A stretch of 64,000 bases of DNA from Sinohyriopsis cumingii (taxonomy: Eukaryota; Mollusca; Bivalvia; Unionida; Unionidae). The notes beneath the pieces are model-generated. The model did not search any database, was not told where the DNA came from, and was given only the letters and a program-made list of their open reading frames with translations. Shown here piece by piece: positions 51,985-63,833 of the stretch. Location: the NCBI GenBank assembly GCA_028554795.2, contig CM068832.1:84673049-84737048 (forward strand). The letters are read 5' to 3'. How positions within the stretch are numbered: the first letter of the stretch is position 1; every line of letters starts with the position of its first letter. The position numbers were made by a program, and so were the translations under genes.

Positions 51985-52688
51985 GTTTGTTGATAGTAAT
52001 ACTAGTACAGGGCTTTACAGATTTCTAGACAATACACAGACAACTATTAATGTAGTTAGATTGTATTTGACATACACTTTGGATTGTAAATACACTTAAT
52101 ATCTTAGAATGCCTTGGGGATTTTTTGATAGATTTACAGCATTTTTTATTTGCATACTTTAGTGTTTGAATATTATTCTGTCCATTCATCCATATGCCCA
52201 CCACCACAATTTCTAAATTGCTGTTTGGAAATGAATCAAACATGGTTGCTTGTGTCATGACTGTCTGCAATATTGGGTATAATTTTGTTCCTCCCCCGGT
52301 CATCCTTGGGAGGTTGTTAAAGATCAAGGTTTAAAACAGTATGGTGCCATTTTTTAATAATTTGTACCAATGTTGTACATGCATTTATAGGAGGAAGATT
52401 CTTGATGCAGCGAAAACTTTATAAGAGGGTCACTGAGGGATAAAGCCTTCTGTAATATATAAGTGGCTGGTATATTGAGATTAATTTTATATGAAATTTA
52501 TTATATTGGGTCTTGGAAGGACTCTGGATTGCGACTCTTGGGTCACGATTTAAAGATGGAGTTAGTGTTGTGGGAGATAAAAATTTCATAAAAAGATCAG
52601 AGATTGCTCTAAGGGTTTTTTTTTTTTTGTTCTAAAGAAGACCTTGATACGCGTTTCTCTTTCTTTCTGTTTTTTTTTCCCCACCTAG

Positions 52689-53062
52689 GTCAGACAGAGG
52701 ATAAGTTTGATACAGTTAGAAGACTAGGATGCATTCAAACAACACAGGCTGCAGAAGCTAAGAAACTGCATGAGGAGAAAAGGTATATTGTCATCAAAGG
52801 AAATCCAGGAAAAGGAAAGGCAATAATAGCCTTTGATATGATAGATACTGAAATGTATAGAGATAGGCATGTAGTGGTATAGAGTCCGAGTGATTGGAAG
52901 ACAGTGGACACAGATTGGGTAGATATTGTTGTGCTGGAGGGCATACTAGGAAAATGTGACTTTGACCCTAGCTATCTGCAAGAGTGGATGGTATACCTAC
53001 CTACCATACAGGAACATGTAGATGCAGGAAAGTTACGGGTCATAATTACCACCCGAGTTGAC
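52689..53062 (+). pseudogene. Host STAND NTPase P-loop exon (spacer 3)
   Basis: As 10398-10771. Confidence 0.75.
53057..53062. repeat. Target site duplication GTTGAC, left end of E4
   Basis: Precedes AGTAGTG; its partner lies beyond the window. Confidence 0.88.
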
Positions 53063-53277
53063 AGTAGTGAATGGGGTGAGATTAGCGACAATGGGAATTA
53101 GCATTAAAAACACCCCCTGGGTAAGATTAGCGACAATGGAAATTTAACACTACTTTAGGGACAAGGGGAATTGAACATGGGATCTTTTTAAAAAAAAAAA
53201 TTAAAAAAGGGGTAGGCAATCGAAAGGCTATCTCTTTTCGAGAAATGTGGGTGGCCCTGAAAAGGGCCTTTGGGTTT
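53063..53277. repeat. Left terminal inverted repeat of E4
   Basis: As in E2. Confidence 0.92.
53230..53268 (-). terminator. Histone-type mRNA 3' end, stem-loop C (E4)
   Basis: Stem-loop at 53253-53268, identical to E2. Confidence 0.85.
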
Positions 53278-53330
53278 CTTCTTCTTCTTCTAACTCCTCC
53301 ACTTCTTCCACCAAGTCCTCACTTTTTCCA

Positions 53331-53873
53331 TTATTCCTTTCTTCTTCTTTTTCTCCTCTGGCATCCAGTCTGGATGGCCCAAGGCTCTAAACTTTTTTCC
53401 TGGACTTTGATCCAATTCTGATTTAGCCTTTCAAAATCAGCCTGTTTCTTTTTGTTTTCCTGATCTTTTCTTTCTTTATTCCATCTCTCTTTAATCTTCT
53501 TTACCTCTACCTCCATCACTTTTCTCATAAACTCCTCTCCTTTCCTCAGTCTTTCCTGACCTCTCTCCACAAAAGAGCACTCTGTCCCATGTGACATATT
53601 TTCAAGAAAGCACCTGACTTTGCTTGCATTGTCAAGTGCTTCCTTTAGGCTTCCCACTCTGACATAGGTGGGATTTATCATACCTCTCAGTCTCTTTTCC
53701 TCCTCTTCTATCATTTCTGCTATCACTTCTTTTGCTACGTTTAGGCATTTAGCGTAGTCCAGATACTCTGCTATCTTCCATTCTTTTTCTAGTCTCTCCA
53801 CTACATAGATACCATCCATTATCCAATTGTATATATGTACCAAATTGTTGAACAACTCACTTGCAACCACCAT
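53331..53873 (-). CDS. Coiled-coil gene C (E4)
   Basis: As E3. Promoter boxes at 53937-53962 and 54006-54031. Confidence 0.6.
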   Translation of the reverse strand: MVVASELFNNLVHIYNWIMDGIYVVERLEKEWKIAEYLDYAKCLNVAKEVIAEMIEEEEKRLRGMINPTYVRVGSLKEALDNASKVRCFLENMSHGTECSFVERGQERLRKGEEFMRKVMEVEVKKIKERWNKERKDQENKKKQADFERLNQNWIKVQEKSLEPWAIQTGCQRRKRRRKE

Positions 53874-54066
53874 CTTCGTTTTTATTATTCCGTAGAATGG
53901 TTCGAGCATCAAACCTTGTGGGTTCTTATAGTTCAAGTACGGATGTGAAGGAAAACATCCCCTAAAAACATAAAATTGATCTTACCTAGATCATGACCAA
54001 ACAACGCGCGGACGTGAAGGAAAACATCCCCCTACTCTTCTCATTTCATATAATATACTATCCACA

Positions 54067-54401
54067 TAAGTGAAGCAACAATAAACAAACCCCAAATCTA
54101 CTATTTACACACGCAAATCATTAAAAGAAAATCCATAATCTACTATCCACACAGCCGTACGTGAGCGGTTACAAAACCCAAACTATACTCTCCACATACG
54201 CTAAGAAACAATAAACAAACCCCAAATCTACTATTTACACACGCAAATCATTAAAACAAAATCCATAATCTACTATCCACACAATCGTACGTGAGCGGTT
54301 ACAAAACCCAAACTATACTCTCCACATACGCTAAGAAACAATAAACAAACCCATAATCTACTATTCACACAAACTTACGTGAGCGGTTACAAACACATAC
54401 A
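54067..54401. repeat. 130-bp tandem repeat, about 2.5 units (E4)
   Basis: Counterpart of 11776-12110. Confidence 0.8.
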
Positions 54402-54474
54402 CTCGCACTATGAAAAATAGAGTCAGTGTTTATATTCACACTACTCTACCTACACACATTGGCAAATTGATGGT

Positions 54475-54514
54475 TATTTCTTTTCTAGAGTATTGGGTAG
54501 CCCTGAAAAGGGTT
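54475..54514 (-). terminator. Histone-like mRNA 3' end, stem-loop D (E4)
   Basis: Stem-loop at 54499-54514, same mismatch as E2. Confidence 0.65.
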
Positions 54515-54689
54515 GTTTTTTGGAACTTCATGGACACCTGGTTAATGATGGCACCTTCCAGGCCTGGCGCCACATACGCATCTTGTTCTCCAGTTGCTTT
54601 TTACTTTTTTTGGGAGAGAGCAGAGGGAGGATAAATAGCTTCAGAGTCCCAATTTTCTGTCTCTGGGATTCTCAAATTTCTTCTCTCCT

Positions 54690-54920
54690 TTACTCCTCTT
54701 CTTTGTTTCTTCTCTCCTCCTCCTCTTCTTTGTATCTTCTCTCCGCCTCTTCTTTGTATCTTCTCTCCTCCTCTTCTTTGTTTCTTCCCTCCTCCTCTTT
54801 CATCCTTCCCTCTTCCACAATGGCTTCCGCGGCCAGTTCGTTCAACAGGCGCCTGGCATAATCCAGATGCACATGAAGTTCCAACAGTTTCGCTAGTCTG
54901 GTGTTCATTCTGGTGTTCAT
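54690..54920 (-). CDS. Coiled-coil gene D (E4)
   Basis: Same as 12399-12629. Promoter box at 54972-54997. Confidence 0.55.
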   Translation of the reverse strand: MNTRMNTRLAKLLELHVHLDYARRLLNELAAEAIVEEGRMKEEEGRNKEEEERRYKEEAERRYKEEEEERRNKEEE

Positions 54921-55343
54921 CAATCAACAAGGGTAGCTGGACTGCCGAACGAGTTTCAATTTATACTAAAAGTGCGGACGTGAAGGAAAACATCCCCCTA
55001 AAAACATAAAACTGATCTTACCTAGATCATGACCAAACAACGCGCGGACCTAAAAGAAACACTCACTCACTTTTTTATACTACCCATTCCTATTCTAAAA
55101 ATTTTTTTCATTAATCACTTCAATATACTATTCACATACGCAAAGCAATCCAATCAAACCCCCAAATGTACTCTCCCCACACCTCAAACAGCCCCAAAAA
55201 ACATGATCTTAATCTACTATCCACACCAACGTACGTGAGATGTTACAAACACAAACACACAAACACATACACTCGCACTATTAAAAAAAGAGTTAGTGTT
55301 TATATTCACCCTACTCTACCTACACACATTGGCAAATTGATGG

Positions 55344-55384
55344 TTATTTCTTTTCTAGAGTATTGGGTAGCTCTGAAAAGGGCT
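55344..55384 (-). terminator. Histone-like mRNA 3' end, stem-loop E, with private mismatch (E4)
   Basis: Stem-loop at 55369-55384 reads AGCCCTTTTCAGAGCT on the minus strand. One stem pair (C-G to C-A) is lost compared with E2 and E3. Confidence 0.7.
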
Positions 55385-55591
55385 GGGTTTTTTTTTGTTT
55401 TTTTTTTTTTTGTTTGCTATGGCAATCTTTTAGTTTCTAAGAATGCGATGTCCTCTGAGGATAGACTTTCTGGCGATAGGTCTGCTTCTTCGGAAAGAGA
55501 AGAAGAACTCTTTGGTGTCGATACGACAATCGACAAAGCCTCTGTCAGGTTAAGGTTGCTGCTGCTGCTGCTGCTGTTGCTGTTGTTGTTG

Positions 55592-55801
55592 CTATTGCTG
55601 CTGCTGTCTCTGAAGTCTGTACTTCTCTGTCCATTCTTCTTTCTCCCTGTTCACTTCTTCTCTGAAGAGCTCTTCTATCAGGTCTTCAGTAACTTTTAAC
55701 ATTCTCACATTCTCTATCTCTTCTGGCTTCGGTATCAGACTGTGTCTGACCCTATGCAAATTCACGTAGGCTTCGTTTAGCTTAGCTAGTTTGGAGCACA
55801 T
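55592..55801 (-). CDS. Coiled-coil/poly-Q gene E (E4)
   Basis: As 13300-13509; the neighbouring frame is open to 55417. Promoter box at 55867-55892. Confidence 0.55.
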   Translation of the reverse strand: MCSKLAKLNEAYVNLHRVRHSLIPKPEEIENVRMLKVTEDLIEELFREEVNREKEEWTEKYRLQRQQQQ

Positions 55802-56261
55802 CTTCGTAGGAGGATGAGTCGACAATGGATGGTTAGACTGGAAACAACCCGGTTCTTAAAGTCAAAGCGCGGACGTGAAGGAAAACATCCCTCTACGGTT
55901 TTCGAGCCGCAACGTTCAATGAGTGTCATGAGAGGGATAGTAAGAAGTCAAAGAGCATAAATCAACATTCTTATAGCCAAACAAACCACAAAGGCATTTT
56001 TTTCAAAACACAACATTTTTTATTCAAAATCACTTAATATTAACCAACAACTCTAACATTTTTTTAACAATAATCCAACAATATAACATCAAACATTTTT
56101 TTCAAATCTCAAACATTTTTTTTCAATTTACACTCTACTTTAAACAGGGTTGGCAAAGTTGTGAATGAAATTGTGATTTCCACTGTTGCAAGTCATTGAG
56201 TCATGGATGGACACTACGTTTCCTAGCTGAAGACAACAAAATAAGCATACTAGTCACAAAA

Positions 56262-56744
56262 TCAACGATTTACTTTCTCATCGTTTCTAGAAAAATCACG
56301 ATCAAAATAAGTCACTAAATGTTCTTTTGCTGATAATAAGTGATCAATTTCGATCTCGACTTTCTCTTTGAATTTGTCAATGAGGGCTTTGATGTAATGG
56401 ATGTCTCGAGTCGTTAATGGAGGACAGAAATGTTCACGCAAGTCTTTATACCACCAACGTAACACGTCTTTTTTAAACAGACTCCAAGCTTCGTCCAGAT
56501 ATTCGTTGAATTTTTCTTCTTGACTGATGTTTTGACATCCATAGTAATCATGCTTCATCCATATCGTAATTGTGTCTGCCAGGTATGTAGCACAGTAGGA
56601 GACCAATTGCTGTTCTTGTTCTGGACATCTCGACTTGATCACGATGTCCTTTTCGTCTTTGTGTTGGGATTCTCCTTCCACGGTCTCCTCACATTCCATC
56701 TTCAAAGCTTCTCCACTAGGTAAAGAGGGAGAACAGTTTTCCAT
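56262..56744 (-). CDS. 160-aa acidic helical protein (E4, intact)
   Basis: Identical to 35113-35595. Confidence 0.72.
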   Translation of the reverse strand: MENCSPSLPSGEALKMECEETVEGESQHKDEKDIVIKSRCPEQEQQLVSYCATYLADTITIWMKHDYYGCQNISQEEKFNEYLDEAWSLFKKDVLRWWYKDLREHFCPPLTTRDIHYIKALIDKFKEKVEIEIDHLLSAKEHLVTYFDRDFSRNDEKVNR

Positions 56745-56749
56745 AGCTT

Positions 56750-58057
56750 CTAATAGTCTAGAATGACTTCTCTCAAGCTGTTGATTTCTATCGTATTATC
56801 GAATTCTGCATACAGGATGACGTTCACTGTCTCTTTCAGTGGTTCTGTAAACTGAAGTTCCACACGAATCTGGCCGGATTTTATAGGGTGAAAATATCCC
56901 TCGTCGCTGCCTTGGTCTGGAGTGAAATCAAATGCCCACAAAGCATAACCTCCTGCATAATCCTCGTACGTAATGCCGTGACTGGTGTTGGTCCCTAACT
57001 GTCCGGTGGCTTCGTACAGGGACAAGTACGATCTCAAGTAATTCATCTTTGTGGGATCAAAGTCAGGTTCGAAAGGTCGGGTACACAAGGTCTTGCCGTC
57101 GCGACTGACTTCGATTTTCTTCACGTTGAAGTGATGAAAGTTGAAAGGATTTTTAGTGAAGGCTCCGTTGAAGGCTTTATTCTCGACCATACCAAGGATT
57201 AAACGCTTGGGTAACTGTCCTTGAAATAGATGATCTTCGATCATGGATTGATGGTTAGCGGGAATGGTGAACGTTTTCACTTCCACGCGTCGTATGGGAT
57301 ACTTGGCGGTCGTTCTGCTCAACGTTTGACTGATGTCGTTTCCCACTTTAGGTAACACTTCCACGCGTCGTACGTAGAGTTTGGCCTCCTCGATTTGGCT
57401 TTTGGGATTGCCAGCAGCAGTATCAGCCAACAAATGGAAAGCGGCACTGCTACGATTCAGTCTCAAGCGAACATTTACCCCGTTCAGCAAATATTTCTCT
57501 TGCAACCACATGTCCAAATGCAAACGATCCATCAGTTCTAAACTCTTCTTATTTAAGATTTTGCTTCGTCTTTCCACAAAGCCGTCATTGTCTTTATCTA
57601 TTTCGTCAAACTCCTTCGCTTCGTCAGGTTCCCATAGCACACACGCATTGAGATGAGTATTCTTGGCATCTATTCCGTACGTCAAGAGATTTTCCAGGTA
57701 GGCACGATAAGGGTAAGTATCCATGCTGCTGCTGACCAGTTTGTTATTCAAGTACAAGTCCACTGAGCTGAACAAGGAATGCATGAAATTGTTGACGGGA
57801 GCTATATTCTCAGTGTCTTCTACTCCACCATCATCCTTATCTAGAACTTTGACTTTCAGGTACAAGTAACTGCTATTCAGATCGATGTAATCTTCGGGCT
57901 GTCCTTTGATTTCAAACTCGATAGGAGCGGAATCGGTCAATGAGGAGACGGGGTGAAATTCCACCCATTGGGATTCTTGCATGGTCATCATGGTGGGGGG
58001 CATGGCAAACAGATCCAGTTCCGACTTGGAACAGGCGCATGACTCTCGGTGCATCAT
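56750..58057 (-). CDS. MCP: Major capsid protein (E4)
   Basis: Same protein as 14458-15765, with a silent change near 56777. Confidence 0.93.
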   Translation of the reverse strand: MMHRESCACSKSELDLFAMPPTMMTMQESQWVEFHPVSSLTDSAPIEFEIKGQPEDYIDLNSSYLYLKVKVLDKDDGGVEDTENIAPVNNFMHSLFSSVDLYLNNKLVSSSMDTYPYRAYLENLLTYGIDAKNTHLNACVLWEPDEAKEFDEIDKDNDGFVERRSKILNKKSLELMDRLHLDMWLQEKYLLNGVNVRLRLNRSSAAFHLLADTAAGNPKSQIEEAKLYVRRVEVLPKVGNDISQTLSRTTAKYPIRRVEVKTFTIPANHQSMIEDHLFQGQLPKRLILGMVENKAFNGAFTKNPFNFHHFNVKKIEVSRDGKTLCTRPFEPDFDPTKMNYLRSYLSLYEATGQLGTNTSHGITYEDYAGGYALWAFDFTPDQGSDEGYFHPIKSGQIRVELQFTEPLKETVNVILYAEFDNTIEINSLREVILDY

Positions 58058-58077
58058 TTTTTTGTTGTTGCTGTTTC

Positions 58078-58503
58078 TCAATAATCGAAAACGTCTAAGT
58101 CTCGAACGGTTCTTCTTTTCTTGGTCTTTCTAACTTTAGACGTGTGAAGTCTGGTAAAAGGGTGTTTTCTTCGTCGTCTCTTTCTGCCTTGTCCTTGCTG
58201 AATGCCTGACTCGGTAGCGTGCAGGGCATTTATAGGTGTGTCTCGTTGGCCCAAAAGGTCTTTACCCGTTTGTAGCAAGACATTTTTGCCTGCCCTTATG
58301 AAGGCTTCTTTGGGGTTTTGTTTGTCGATGATGAGATTTTGGAGAAATTCTTTGCCTTGCGTCAGTGCCGCATCTTTCAAGGCGTGCAATCCGCGTGTCA
58401 CCATCGGTTTCAACACCGGAGCCACCGAACGAAAGGCCGATTTCAACATATCTCCTAAACCGTGTCCTCGCTGTCGAGCAACCCCTCGGTACACTGGATA
58501 CAT
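58078..58503 (-). CDS. Small basic virion protein, 141 aa (E4)
   Basis: Identical to 15786-16211. Confidence 0.65.
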   Translation of the reverse strand: MYPVYRGVARQRGHGLGDMLKSAFRSVAPVLKPMVTRGLHALKDAALTQGKEFLQNLIIDKQNPKEAFIRAGKNVLLQTGKDLLGQRDTPINALHATESGIQQGQGRKRRRRKHPFTRLHTSKVRKTKKRRTVRDLDVFDY

Positions 58504-58506
58504 GAC

Positions 58507-59469
58507 TTACGAATCGTGAGAGAACCGTTTTCGAAAATGGAGTTTCACCGTGACTTTTCCTTTGGTGACTGGAATATTTTGTCCCAAATCTCCTTTTATA
58601 GCAATGTTGACCGTGTCCAAATACGACTTGCTGACAGGCAAATAATGAGGATGTACAAATTCGCGGTGGACGTGGTAAGTGTTTCCACCTTCCTCGTCAG
58701 TGGCCGTGGCAGAATTTACTTTGAAAGGAATGACACGCAGTAACGGCACGGAGGTGTGTCCCACCACGTTGTACTCCACCACATCGGAGTACACAAAGAT
58801 CAAATTCAGTCCCTGGTTCAGTTCTACCGGGAAAAGAAAATACCTTGCAAAATGCCCGTTGTTGTCAATCTCTGCTTTCTCTATCTTTTTGGTCTTTTCG
58901 TCCGTGACCAAATTGAGGTCTCCACCCAAAATGTCATACAATTCAGGGCAAAATTTAATACGTATACTTTTTTCCTCACTTTCAAATTTGATGAGGAGAC
59001 GGTGAGACAGTTTGTGGTACTCAATGGTGACACGTTTTCTTAGTCCGGTCAGAACTTTGTCAAATGTTGCATAGAATTTGTCAGCGATGGCCTCCACCAG
59101 ATGTTGACCACTAAAATAATGGCCTGAGTTAATTTTAAAGTGATAAACGTAAAAAGGAGGACAAGTGCCACTGCTGCTGCGGGGTAATGGGTCCTTCGCA
59201 AGAAATGATCTATGTTGAGGAGTGTTCGTCATGGTTTGCTGTACTGTTGGGTCCAGAATTTCGACGTCAAAAGTGTTTTGAGTTTCAGTGATGTTTTTGA
59301 TTTGTGTTGGGTGAATCATTTCTACCAAAGCCACTTCTCAATGGGCTTCGTGATCTAAGGGGATGGCCTGAGGTAATTTGGCCGTGTAACAGCACAACGT
59401 GTTGTGGGGAAACACCTCCATGGAACTGTCACTGGGTAAGGTTAAGTAAAATTGGTTTTGGTGACTCAT
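58507..59469 (-). pseudogene. mCP: Minor capsid (penton) protein with in-frame TGA (E4)
   Basis: Shared TGA at 59338-59340; lacks the private E3 stop. Confidence 0.88.
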
Positions 59470-59876
59470 AATTCCAGAGTTCTGTGGCTGTCCGAGGGGT
59501 TACTGGACGTCAGAGGCGTGTCTCCGCTCAAAATGGGGTTCTGGTTGTGGTTGGAGTGGTGACTGGCACTGGCACTGGACAAAAGGTTCCCGTGATTCCC
59601 GTTGGAAGAGAATTTCATGGAGAGATTGGGAAGCAGGTAACCGATGCAACTGCTCAATAAAATGGTCCACAATTGTTTGTCTCCTTGTTGCAAACTCAAA
59701 TTGGCAATGGCTGCCCCGATGACACAATACACCACGAAGATTTGGCAGAAAAAGACGATTTGCGTTTTAGGCACACGTTCTCCGCACCACACCCACAAGG
59801 GTTGTTTTTGTAAATCTTGCAGAGAAGAACTAGGTGAAGGAGTGGTCGACGTAGCTGCGTCTGTGTGAAAGGGCAT
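59466..59876 (-). CDS. Two-helix membrane protein (E4)
   Basis: As 17174-17584 with Ser to Pro after the second helix (GYLLPN). Confidence 0.72.
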   Translation of the reverse strand: MPFHTDAATSTTPSPSSSLQDLQKQPLWVWCGERVPKTQIVFFCQIFVVYCVIGAAIANLSLQQGDKQLWTILLSSCIGYLLPNLSMKFSSNGNHGNLLSSASASHHSNHNQNPILSGDTPLTSSNPSDSHRTLEL

Positions 59877-59881
59877 GATGG

Positions 59882-60992
59882 TCACTTCTTTATATAGTCG
59901 ATGACTTGCGAAGCGTCGATCCAAGAATCAAAACTGGGTGGATATCCTTTCCAACGTACTTGGACTTCTTTGACACGTCGTTTGCCCACTTTACGGGTTC
60001 TGCGTTCGAGAATGCTTTCGATGTCGTACACGTCGTCTTCGTTTTTGGTCACACGTTGTAACTCGGGCAAATAAAACGTTCCTTTGAGCACTTCTCCGTT
60101 CATGTCTTCCAATTTATAGACGGCAGGATGACGGCCATGCACTCGTCCAGTGACACGAAACAATTCGGTTGTCCAGTTAGGTAAGTAACCTTTGTCGAAA
60201 GTGCGTTTGGTTTTGCCAATGCGCACCCAATCTCCTACGGCCAACTCTCCACTTTTTTTGGGGACAGCCCTCGTCGGGGACGTACCAAACAGGCGCTCAA
60301 ACACCAACACTTCGTTCTCGGGAGTCACGTCTTGCGGGGCACGTCCGATGCTTCGATGGTAAGATTGGTTGTACGCTTGCACCAGGTGTGGTAAGATGTC
60401 GATGTACTTCAGAGTGTGGTGATGCGTAAAATATTTCCACATGCGTTCTTTCAAAGTGCGTTGAAAACGTTCCACGATGCTGGCTTTGGTTTCGGGATTC
60501 TCGGTGGTAAAAAAAATGAATGTCACGTTTCTTTAATTCTTTTTGGAAAGCGTGGTTCAGAAATTCGGTGCCTTTGTCCGTTTGCCATCGAAGAGGGTGA
60601 CGGCCACTTTGTTTCAACACTCGTTGCAGGGCTCGCACTAACTCGCTGCTCGATTTGGAAGTCAAGGGCACGACCCAGGCAAATTTGGAAAAGACGTCGA
60701 TGACACAAAACAAATATTTGTAGCCACGATTGTAGCTGGCCAAATGAGAGACATCGGCTAAATCGGCTTGCCATTGATGATCGATGCCTTCCACTCGGGT
60801 GCGACTTCTGGCAAACTTGCGTCGAATGGGTTTGTGTAAAGTGTAGGTAGCTTGTTCTTGTAACCATCGTTGCACTTGAGGTAAACGGAGACTTTTCAAT
60901 CGAGTTTTGGCAGCACGATACAATTTTTGAACTCCTGCGTAACCTGCAGGATGAGAGGGATCGTAGTAAATGCTGACTAAGACTTTTTCCAT
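59882..60992 (-). pseudogene. INT: Integrase with chromodomain, frameshifted (E4)
   Basis: Same break at the eight-A run (60509-60516). Confidence 0.93.
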
Positions 60993-61011
60993 TTTTTTTT
61001 TTGTTTGTGTG

Positions 61012-61635
61012 TTAATAAGACACCCACTCTTGGAGGATGCTACTCTTTTTCTTTTGGGGTACTTTCTTGGATTGCAATGCTTTGCGTGTGCGACCGGCAA
61101 TAGGTGTTGAAGAGGAGGAAGTCTGAGCGGGGGATATCGGTTCTTGTTTCACTTCTGTCTTCACTTTCTTGTTCTCTTGTGATGAAGAAGGGGTGGCCAT
61201 CATCTTTTTAATCCATCCAATTCTGGAGGTAGGTGGTGTTGTTAACTTGCGTACTTTTTCTGGTGGAGTTTGAAACCCTTCTTCTTCTTCTCCTTTTTCT
61301 GTCTTGGTCACTGGTAGTGGTGGTACTGATACTGGTACTGGTGATGGTGCTGGACTTTTCATCAAGGTCTTAAAATCTTTCAGAGTGGGTAGAGCTGTTT
61401 CGTCTAAAGCTTTCTGGTGAAAGAGTTGCAGTCGTTGCAAGAGTTGACCGTACTTTTGCGATTTTTATGTTTTGGACAAATCTTGGCGATCCATTAAGGA
61501 CTGCAATTCGTGTTGTAACTGGGACATCTCGCTCAAATGGGGATTGGGAGGTAAATGCGGGGTGCGTTGTTCTTGCCACCGATGGTATTCCATCCATCGT
61601 TTGTAAGGCACTAAAGCTAGTTTTCGTCCTTCCAT
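61012..61635 (-). pseudogene. KLALVPYKRW protein, in-frame TAA (E4)
   Basis: TAA at 61465-61467. Confidence 0.6.
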
Positions 61636-61684
61636 GGGGTTGTCAGGGGTCGATTCTGAGATCTTGGGACTTCCGAGGGCCTTT

Positions 61685-61999
61685 TTATCTTGCTCCCACC
61701 AGTCCTCCCAACATGGTTCCCAAGACTCCTTTCAGTAAGGGACCTAACAAGAGGGGTAAAATGCCTCCACGTTGGACCAATATCTTCTTCTTTTGACGAA
61801 TGGGAATTTTCTTTTGAACCATTTGGCGAAGAACGTGACGATGTTTACCTAAGCATTGTTTCTGGTGTTTGGACAAAGGGATCGTGCCTTTCAAGACGTT
61901 CAAACGGCATTCGCACACGGTATCGATGACCTCTTTGGAGGCCGATTGAATGAGTTTTTTTCGTAGGGGTGGAGAAGCTTTGCACAGGACAGATAACAT
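61685..61999 (-). CDS. 104-aa Polinton-type protein (E4)
   Basis: Identical to 19393-19707. Confidence 0.65.
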   Translation of the reverse strand: MLSVLCKASPPLRKKLIQSASKEVIDTVCECRLNVLKGTIPLSKHQKQCLGKHRHVLRQMVQKKIPIRQKKKILVQRGGILPLLLGPLLKGVLGTMLGGLVGAR

Positions 62000-62123
62000 G
62001 TCCCCATGTTTAACTAAACGAGGAGGCAGACCTTTTCTTTTCTTTCCTTGGGGCTGTTTAGAAGAGGGATGTTTTCTGGAGGGTGATATCTTTGAGTCTT
62101 CAGCACCAAAAACACTGATACCC

Positions 62124-63047
62124 CTACTTGGTCACAGACCTTTTGTATACTGGAACGCGTCGCCACTGATTGTCTTTACGTCGTATCAGTTTGAGGACAG
62201 GCATGACACGTCGTGCAGGGGTACGTAACGGACTAAATCGAGCCAGTTCTTGCTTGGACAAACCCAGTAAACTTTGTAACATGCCCGATCTTTCTTGGAC
62301 TTTGATTTTGGGAGAAGGTACTTTGTGAGCAGCAGCCACTGCCACTAAATTGGAGGGTCCTGCCACTGGGGAAGTTCTTTTTGGGGTCATCAACGGAGAT
62401 GTTCTTGGTGTGATCAACGTCTCCAAGTACTCTTCAGTTCTTGGTGTCATCAACGGAGAAGTGGATGAACGTGAGGCTGCCGGAGACGCAGTCACCGCCG
62501 TGGCAGGTCGTGGTTTGCGAGTGTAAAGTTGCGTCCTGGCCGAAGAAGTGCCTCTCTTGCGACTAGTTTTCTTCTGTGGACTTTTCTTTTTCTGGGGGCT
62601 TCTTTTCTTTTTCCGGGGTGGTGGTGTCTGGTAAGGGGAGGGTCCCGCCACTGGAGAAGTTCTCCTTGGGGACCTGGTCTTTTTCTTCGTCTTGGAGCTT
62701 CGATTGACTTTTTTCTTGGGGAGAATTTGGGGGCATTAGGATCCCGTCTTAAGAGAGAGCGAATGATGACCCCTCCTAGAGTACCGCTTCCTCCAGGTTT
62801 CAAAATGATTTGTTTTTTGGTTTGAGTGTCGATGCGGGGATCGGCCAGTTGGACCAAAGCGACTTTGTTTCGATCAAAAAAGAGTTTGGTTTGATGAGGA
62901 ATCTAAATGATCCCTTGGAGTAATTCACGTGCCGTCACCGTGAACCATCGTAAGACTTCTTTGAGACTAGCTTCTAAGACACGAGCTCGTATTTGTGGAT
63001 TTTTTTCTCGACTGATGCCATACAAGGCACGAATCAAGGGACGTCAT
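62124..63047 (-). pseudogene. Basic Polinton-type protein, broken (E4)
   Basis: Same lesions as E2; TAG at 62903-62905. Confidence 0.5.
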
Positions 63048-63113
63048 GTTCAAAATGTGTGAGACAGACGAAAAGGGTCTGAGGTTTTTATAGATTTTTT
63101 TTGTGGAGTGAAA

Positions 63114-63833
63114 TTAAGTCGAGGACGGAGACGTGTACAGGACAGGCCCTCCGTCTTGGTCCCAGTGGTGAAACAAGTGGGTACGAAATCGCAAATCCTC
63201 GGGGGTCGTAGGTTTCAAATCGACGAGTAAATACCCGTGTGGAGTTTGATTGGCATCGTCGTACGCCTGAGTCAGCCAAGGCGTTCCTAACTGTTTGGCT
63301 AAGACTTGCACTTGCGATTTATCTCGAGGTCTTTTAAACAAGACCACGTAATGTGCATTGAGACTGATGGTGCGATGGGCTTTACTTTGTTAAAACAAAT
63401 TTTGGGTGATGTAAACGACACTGGCATTACGGTGATGCCCTTTGCGCGTGAACCACATTTTAATTTCTTCTTCGTCTTCTCCGTCAAAAATGACCAAATG
63501 GGTTTGACGGGAGTCAGAGACGATGTCGTCGTCTTCTTTAGGAATGCCTTCCACAAACACGATGGAATCGCCTTGACTTTCTCGCCAGAGGCTGTACGCC
63601 GATTGCCACTCTTTGTAACACCACACGATCCGCTGAGGAGGTCGATCGACCAAATGATGTTTATGTTCGATCAAACGTTTGACGAATTCGGTTTTGCCTG
63701 AACCGCTAGGTCCAGCAATGAGCATGTTAAAGGGATGGCGAAGATACAAAGCCTCCCAACTGGCACGATCTAAGTGTTCGTCGATGACTTTGACAGTAGA
63801 GGAAGAGGGAGCAGAGACAGCAGAGGTAACCAT
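63114..63833 (-). pseudogene. ATP: Packaging ATPase with in-frame TAA (E4)
   Basis: TAA at 63390-63392. The remaining 63834-64000 holds its TATA box (63879-63887) and the poly(A)-signal region. Confidence 0.92.
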
